From an uncultured Myxococcales bacterium (GTDB lineage: Bacteria; Myxococcota_A; UBA9042), in the NCBI GenBank assembly GCA_903842345.1, contig CAIMLR010000004.1, positions 62,001 to 126,000 of the forward strand: a DNA stretch of 64,000 bases, read 5' to 3'. Each line of letters opens with the position of its first letter. The stretch's first letter is position 1. The notes under the pieces are model-generated. The model saw only the letters and a list, made by a program, of their open reading frames with translations, was not told where the DNA came from and did not search any database. Positions 59,517 through 64,000 of the stretch are shown in pieces. A program made the position numbers and the translations under genes.

Positions 59517-60914
59517 GTGAAATATACCATCATCATCATGGCGCTAGCGCTAACTGCCTGCGGTACAACCGCCAATAATTCCGCCGTTGAATTGCATGAC
59601 GACGCCTTCACCTCCTCAACAGATGGGAGCACCTCTCAGGACGCCGGCAAGGATGCTGACGCGTCGGCCGATTCAGCCCAAGCGGACGCCACCCTTGGCA
59701 CCGCGGAACCAGATGCCGCCAACCCGGGCAAGGACGCCGGGGCGGAGCCCACACCCGATGCGGCTGCCCCGGGAACGGACGGCCAGATCGCCGCTGACGC
59801 GCAGGGTGGCGCGGATGCCCAGGTCGCCGCAGATGCCCAAGGCGCCGACACCGCCGCGGCGGATGCTGTTGCGGTAGCGCCGGATGCTGGCCCGACGGAT
59901 GCGGGCTCGACCGCGCCGGATACCGCCACGCAGCCCAAGACTTGCTCGGTCGCCCTGGACTGCCCAGGCGCCACGGACCTGTGTGTGAGTGGCAGTTGCG
60001 TTGCGGCCATCGCATGCACGGCCAACAAGGCCTGCACGACCGCTGGCTTGGTGTGCGACAAGGTTGCGGGCCATTGCGTGCAGTGCGTCACCGCCGCAAA
60101 CTGCGCGAGCGGCAACGTCTGCCAGAGCGGCCAGTGCGCGACGCCGCCCCTGGTGTGCGCCTCCTCCGCGGATTGTGTTGTGGGCAAAGTGTGCGACTTG
60201 AACTCCGGCGCTTGCGTCCAGTGCGTCCAGAACACGGATTGCGCGACGGGCGAGGTCTGCACCGCGGCCGCGTGCGTGGCCGCTCCGTTGCCGACTCCAA
60301 CGCCGACGCCAACGCCGACGCCGGCGCCAACTCCCGCGCCGACGCCGAGCGCGTCGACGATTCCCCTGTCGGCGGCCTCCTGGGTGACCGAGTACGATGG
60401 CTACGGCTCCGTGACGTACGACGCGGCGAACGGCATCTACCTGTCGCCAATGGTGTCGACTCAGCCTTCTGAGACCCACGCGGCGCTGACGCTGGCGGCG
60501 ATTGCGCCGATGAAGGATTTCCATCTGGTGATCACGGCGTCAACGGACCAACAACTGCGCACCGGCTCGACGCCGAACACGTGGGAGACGTTTTGGATTT
60601 TCTTCAACTATCAGCCGACGGCGACCGGCAAGAACACCAACTACTTCACGCTCAAGACCAACGGCGTGGAGTTGGGCACGGCGACTGATTTGCTCGGCCA
60701 GACGTTCCTGGATACCGGGTCGAGCACCGCCACGGCGGTGGGCGCGTCCAACACGTTCGACATCGTCAAGGTCGGCACGCACGTGAAAGTCATGATCAAC
60801 GGAACGACGGTGGTCGACTACACCGGTACGCTATTCGACGTGGCGGGCTCCATCGGGCTGTACACGGAGGACGCGCGGGTCCACGTCACGTCGGTGAGCG
60901 TGTCAGGCGTCTAA
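59517..60914 (+). CDS. Lipoprotein with cysteine-rich part, Pro-Thr linker and ConA-like domain
   Basis: 465 residues from the GTG at 59517 (AGGAG upstream). Lipoprotein signal IIIMALALTAC (Cys near 15), then a long Asp/Ala/Gly-rich linker to about residue 138. A cysteine-rich part (SVALDCPGATDLCVSGSC and CVTAANCASGNVCQSGQC and CVQNTDCATGEVC), a PTPTPTPTPAPTPAPTP linker, and a C-terminal domain of about 190 residues (SAASWVTEYDGYGSVTYD to FDVAGSIGLYTEDARVHVTS) that reads like a concanavalin-type sandwich, as in glycan-binding or family 16-like proteins. This layout suggests a surface lectin or enzyme. Identification of the last domain is by pattern only. Confidence 0.75.
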   Translation: MKYTIIIMALALTACGTTANNSAVELHDDAFTSSTDGSTSQDAGKDADASADSAQADATLGTAEPDAANPGKDAGAEPTPDAAAPGTDGQIAADAQGGADAQVAADAQGADTAAADAVAVAPDAGPTDAGSTAPDTATQPKTCSVALDCPGATDLCVSGSCVAAIACTANKACTTAGLVCDKVAGHCVQCVTAANCASGNVCQSGQCATPPLVCASSADCVVGKVCDLNSGACVQCVQNTDCATGEVCTAAACVAAPLPTPTPTPTPTPAPTPAPTPSASTIPLSAASWVTEYDGYGSVTYDAANGIYLSPMVSTQPSETHAALTLAAIAPMKDFHLVITASTDQQLRTGSTPNTWETFWIFFNYQPTATGKNTNYFTLKTNGVELGTATDLLGQTFLDTGSSTATAVGASNTFDIVKVGTHVKVMINGTTVVDYTGTLFDVAGSIGLYTEDARVHVTSVSVSGV

Positions 60915-60933
60915 GTGTGCGTGTAGCTGCGGC

Positions 60934-60969
60934 GGCGGCGTGGGGGACATGCAGTCCTTCCACGCCGCC
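60934..60969. terminator. Hairpin between convergent lipoprotein and aceE genes
   Basis: GGCGGCGTGG (60934-60943) and CCACGCCGCC (60960-60969) are perfect inverted repeats, with an inner GGAC/GTCC pair round ATGCA. It sits in the 65-base gap where two genes end, so it may stop both transcripts. There is no T tract. Confidence 0.5.
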
Positions 60970-60979
60970 TGCTCGCCAT

Positions 60980-63589
60980 TCACTCCGCCAGGCGCCAAAG
61001 CACCGTCTGCACCACGGCCTCCGCGTCCACCTCGAAATGGCGACGCAGCGCCTCGCGAGTATCGCTCAGGCCAAAACCATCCGTTCCCAGCGACGTCAGC
61101 CGCCCCGCGAGCCACGGCGCCAGTTGGTCGGGGACCGCGCGCATCCAGTCCGACGCCGCGATGATCGGCCCTGCCGTCTGTCCCAACTGCTGCACCACGA
61201 AGGGCACTTCCGCCTGCTTTCCGGTCTTCTGCCCCTGCCGGTTGCGGGCATCCACCGCCAGCGCGTCGCGCCGCATTTCGCCATAGCTCGTGGCAATCCA
61301 CACATCCGCCGCGACGTTGTGCTCGGCCGCCAGCGTCGCCTGCGCCGCCAGCACGCCCGCCAGGATCGACCCCGAACCGAGCAACTGCACCCGCTTCTGC
61401 CCGGGCTTCACGTCCGCCGCGCGGTACAGGTACAAGCCGCGCTTGACGCCCTCGGTCACCCCCTCGGGCATCTTCGGCATCACGTATGCTTCGTTCTGCA
61501 GCGTCAGGTAGTACAGCACGTTCTCGCCCGCCAGCATCCGCCGCAGGCCGTCGCGGATGAGGATCGCCGCCTCGTAGGCGAACGTCGGCTCGTACGCCAC
61601 CACCGACGGATTTGTCGACGCGATGAGCAGTGAATGGCCGTCTTCGTGCTGCAGTCCCTCGCCGTTTAGCGTCGTGCGCCCCGCCGTGCAGCCGAGGAGG
61701 AAGCCGCGCGCGTTCATGTCCGCCGCCTGCCAGATCTGGTCGCCGACGCGCTGGAAGCCGAACATCGAATAGTAGAGGTAGAACGGAATCATGGGCTCGC
61801 CGTGCGTCGAATGACTGGTCGCCGCGGCGATGAAGCTGGCCATCGAGCCCGCTTCCGTGATGCCCTCCTGCAGGATCTGGCCGTCCTTGGCCTCGCGGTA
61901 CGCCATCAGGTACTCGGCGTCCACCGGCGTGTAGAGCTGCCCCACCGATGAGTAGATGCCAAACGGCTTGAACATCGCCTCCATGCCGAACGTGCGCGCT
62001 TCATCGCAGACGATCGGCACGATCCGCTTACCCAACTCCTTGTCGCGCATCAGGTTCTGCAGCACACCGACCGAGGCCACCGTCGTCGATACTTCCGCCG
62101 TTCCGCTGCCTTCGTAGAACCGCGACCACGCGCTATCCCCCGGCACCTGGACTTGCACTTTCGCTTCAGCGCGCTGCGGAATCGGCCCGCCCAGCGCCGC
62201 GCGCCGCTCGCGCACGTACGCGACCTCCGGACTCTCCGCGCCCGGGTGATAGAACGGCGCATCGTCCAGCTGCGCGTCGTCGATCGGCAGTTGCAGCGCC
62301 GTCCGGAAGGCCTTCAGCTCCTCCAGCGCGAACTTCTTGTGCTGGTGCGTGGCGTTGCGCGCCTCGATGCCTTCGCCCAGACTGTAGCCCTTCACCGTCT
62401 TGGCCAGAATCACCGTCGGCTTGCCCGTCATCGCCGTCGCCGCATGGAACGCCGAGTAGACCTTCAGCGGATCGTGGCCGCCGCGGTGGAATCGCTTGAA
62501 TTCACGGTCATTCAAGTTGGCCGCCAGCTCGCGCAGGCCCGGATACTTGCCAAAGAAGTCTTCGCGCACCCAAGCCGGGTCGCTCGTCACGTACTTCTGG
62601 TACTGACCGTCAACGATCTCATTCATCCGCTGCCGGAGGATGCCGTGCGTGTCCCGCGCCAGCATTTCATCCCAACCGCTGCCCCAAATGACCTTGATGA
62701 CGTTCCAGCCCGCGCCGTGGAACGTCGTCTCCAGTTCCTGGATAATCTTGCCGTTGCCCCGCACCGGACCGTCCAGCCGTTGCAGGTTGCAGTTGACCAC
62801 GAAAGTCAGGTTGTCCAAGCCTTCCCGCGCCGCGAGCGACAGCGCGCCCAGCGTCTCCGGCTCATCGGACTCGCCATCGCCGGTAAAGCACCAAACGCGT
62901 GACTGGGACGTGTCCTTGATGCCGCGGGCGTGCAGGTAGCGGTTGAAGCGCGCCTGGTAGATGGCCGCCATCGGCCCCAGGCCCATCGAAACCGTTGAAA
63001 ACTGCCAGAAATCCGGCATCAAGTGCGGGTGCGGATAGGACGAGAGGCCGCGCGCGCCCGACGGCAGGGGCAGCGCCTCGCGACGGAAATGCTCGAGCTG
63101 CTCGGCGGTCAGCCGCCCTTCCAGGAACGCGCGGGAGTAGATGCCCGGCGCGGAGTGCCCCTGGATGTAGACCTGATCGCCGCCTTCTGGCCGCGTGGGC
63201 GAGCGGAAAAACCAGTTGAAGCCGACTTCATAGAGCATGGCCGCGGACGCGTAGCTCGACAGGTGACCGCCAATGCCCGGGAACTGCTGATTGGCGCGGT
63301 GCACCATCACCGCCGCGTTCCAGCGCACAATGCGGCGAATCCGCTGTTCCATCGCCAGATCACCGGGATAGGCCGGCTGCTTGTCGACCGGAATCGTGTT
63401 GACGTACGGCGATTGCACGAGGAACGGCAGCGCGATGCCCTCCACCTGCAGCGATTCGTGCAATTGCCGCAGCAGAAAGTGCGCGCGCTCCGGACCCGCG
63501 GCTTCCACCACGGCTTGCAGGGAATCGATCCACTCGCGCGTCTCGAGGGCGTCGGTGTCGTGGGCAAAAGGCGAGCGAAGGTCGGTCAT
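60980..63589 (-). CDS. aceE: Pyruvate dehydrogenase E1 component, homodimeric
   Basis: 869 residues from the ATG at 63589, which matches the family start (about TDALETREWIDSLQAVVEAA); the frame open to 63658 crosses the promoter. ThDP-dependent E1 of the pyruvate dehydrogenase complex that decarboxylates pyruvate and reductively acetylates the lipoyl group of E2. GHLSSYASAAMLYEVGFNWF and HPHLMPDFWQFSTVSMGLGP are AceE motifs, GDGESDEPETLGAL with NCNLQRLDGPVRGN (from about residue 235) is the ThDP and Mg motif, and YAFHAATAMTGKPTVILAKT-type segments follow. No aceF or lpd gene is next to it. Confidence 0.95.
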   Translation of the reverse strand: MTDLRSPFAHDTDALETREWIDSLQAVVEAAGPERAHFLLRQLHESLQVEGIALPFLVQSPYVNTIPVDKQPAYPGDLAMEQRIRRIVRWNAAVMVHRANQQFPGIGGHLSSYASAAMLYEVGFNWFFRSPTRPEGGDQVYIQGHSAPGIYSRAFLEGRLTAEQLEHFRREALPLPSGARGLSSYPHPHLMPDFWQFSTVSMGLGPMAAIYQARFNRYLHARGIKDTSQSRVWCFTGDGESDEPETLGALSLAAREGLDNLTFVVNCNLQRLDGPVRGNGKIIQELETTFHGAGWNVIKVIWGSGWDEMLARDTHGILRQRMNEIVDGQYQKYVTSDPAWVREDFFGKYPGLRELAANLNDREFKRFHRGGHDPLKVYSAFHAATAMTGKPTVILAKTVKGYSLGEGIEARNATHQHKKFALEELKAFRTALQLPIDDAQLDDAPFYHPGAESPEVAYVRERRAALGGPIPQRAEAKVQVQVPGDSAWSRFYEGSGTAEVSTTVASVGVLQNLMRDKELGKRIVPIVCDEARTFGMEAMFKPFGIYSSVGQLYTPVDAEYLMAYREAKDGQILQEGITEAGSMASFIAAATSHSTHGEPMIPFYLYYSMFGFQRVGDQIWQAADMNARGFLLGCTAGRTTLNGEGLQHEDGHSLLIASTNPSVVAYEPTFAYEAAILIRDGLRRMLAGENVLYYLTLQNEAYVMPKMPEGVTEGVKRGLYLYRAADVKPGQKRVQLLGSGSILAGVLAAQATLAAEHNVAADVWIATSYGEMRRDALAVDARNRQGQKTGKQAEVPFVVQQLGQTAGPIIAASDWMRAVPDQLAPWLAGRLTSLGTDGFGLSDTREALRRHFEVDAEAVVQTVLWRLAE

Positions 63590-63628
63590 GAAGACGTCCA
63601 GAAACGGCGCAAAAAGCCGCAGCGGCAA

Positions 63629-63658
63629 AGTGTAGGGGTAGACCGGCGAGTCGGCCAA
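63629..63658 (-). promoter_or_regulatory. Candidate promoter of aceE
   Basis: Minus strand: TTGGCC (63653-63658), 18 bases, TACACT (63629-63634). The start is near 63622, leaving about 33 bases before the ATG. The TACACT is the same as in the promoter at 30943. Confidence 0.4.
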
Positions 63659-63679
63659 GAATGGCCACGCAAGTGTAGA

Positions 63680-64000
63680 TTAGCGCAGGAGATCTGCCAT
63701 GCCGTAGCGACCGGCTGGCTGGCTGGCGAGCCAATGTGCCGCCCGCAGCGCGCCCTGGGCAAAGACGCGGCGATCGCGGGCGTCGTGCTTCAGCGTCAGG
63801 CGCTCAGAGCCCCAGCCAAAATGCACTTCATGCTCGCCGACGATGTCCGCGAGGCGCACGGCGTGAAAGCCGATTTCCCCCTGCGGCCGTTCGCCGACCT
63901 GCCCGACGCGACCGTCCCGCCGCACGTTGGACAGATCCTGGCCACGCGCAGCGGCCACGGCATACCCGAGCGACAGCGCCGTGCCCGACGGCGCATCGCG
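63680..64000 (-). CDS. dapB: 4-hydroxy-tetrahydrodipicolinate reductase (C-terminal part)
   Basis: The 5' end lies beyond the window; the visible part is 107 codons long with a TAA stop at 63680. The first readable residues, DAPSGTALSLGYAV, are the DapB signature (K-D-A/x-P-S-G-T-A) at the substrate-binding end, followed by RRDGRVGQVGERPQGEIGFH and HARDRRVFAQGALRAAHWL to GRYGMADLL, the usual C-terminus. The enzyme reduces dihydrodipicolinate with NAD(P)H in lysine and peptidoglycan synthesis. Same strand as aceE, which begins 90 bases after it. Confidence 0.93.
   Translation of the reverse strand, partial: RDAPSGTALSLGYAVAAARGQDLSNVRRDGRVGQVGERPQGEIGFHAVRLADIVGEHEVHFGWGSERLTLKHDARDRRVFAQGALRAAHWLASQPAGRYGMADLLR

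Overview
This is a high-GC chromosomal window from a Gram-negative bacterium, most likely a member of the Myxococcota or a nearby deltaproteobacterial lineage. The evidence is a set of secreted lipoproteins with a lipobox cysteine, an Asp-rich low-complexity linker and cysteine-rich C-DDGN-C type repeats; a MopE-like CDGLDNNCNG motif; two proteins with MYXO-CTERM-like tails (Cys, hydrophobic segment, Arg cluster); DUF2330 and DUF2169 proteins; a class II HMG-CoA reductase; and outer-membrane proteins, which require a second membrane. No insertion sequence, phage, integrase or CRISPR array was seen.

Layout. 1-4.8 kb: end of an HMG-CoA reductase gene, then ubiE-menF-menD-menH, all joined by ATGA stop/start overlaps (menaquinone synthesis). 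4.9-11.5 kb: a giant cysteine-repeat lipoprotein, kbl, and a GNAT-like gene. 11.5-19.8 kb, minus strand: a type IV pilus minor-pilin operon (fimT/gspH-like, pilV, pilW, pilX, pilY1) extended by a lipoprotein, a cupin and a cyclic-nucleotide-binding protein, with a full-consensus sigma-54 promoter in front. 20-23.3 kb: lysA and an outer-membrane protein. 23.3-27.4 kb: cysteine desulfurase, mnmA, rnc, tatA, tRNA-Lys, tRNA-Glu and a terminator. 27.4-27.8 kb: a 33-bp tandem repeat array and a 125-nt quasi-palindrome. 27.8-38.6 kb: slyD, an amidohydrolase lipoprotein with thrombospondin type 3 repeats, a Kazal-type lipoprotein, siroheme genes, mlaE, a metzincin protease, a DUF983 protein, more lipoproteins and an alpha/beta hydrolase. 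38.6-43.3 kb: a CoA-transferase gene divergent from an ATP-grasp / hydrolase / ATP-grasp operon. 43.4-50 kb: a second giant cysteine-repeat lipoprotein with PPC-like domains, a DUF2169 protein, and a second 33-bp repeat array. 50-57.6 kb, minus strand: an MFS transporter, a DUF2330 protein, and a zinc-type ABC uptake operon with an outer-membrane channel and a small His-rich membrane protein. 57.7-64 kb: a methyltransferase-like protein, two lipoproteins, aceE and the end of dapB.

How the genes work together. Several ordinary core modules (menaquinone, lysine, thio-tRNA, siroheme, pyruvate dehydrogenase, zinc uptake) are mixed with about nine predicted surface lipoproteins. The best candidate for an undescribed system is the compact operon at 39.9-43.3 kb, in which two unrelated ATP-grasp ligases flank a serine hydrolase. 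The two 33-bp repeat arrays sit in 3'-to-3' (convergent) gaps and share unit sequence, so they look like one family of intergenic repeats. A GC-rich -10 element of the form TA(C/G)RCT recurs upstream of many genes and helps choose starts.
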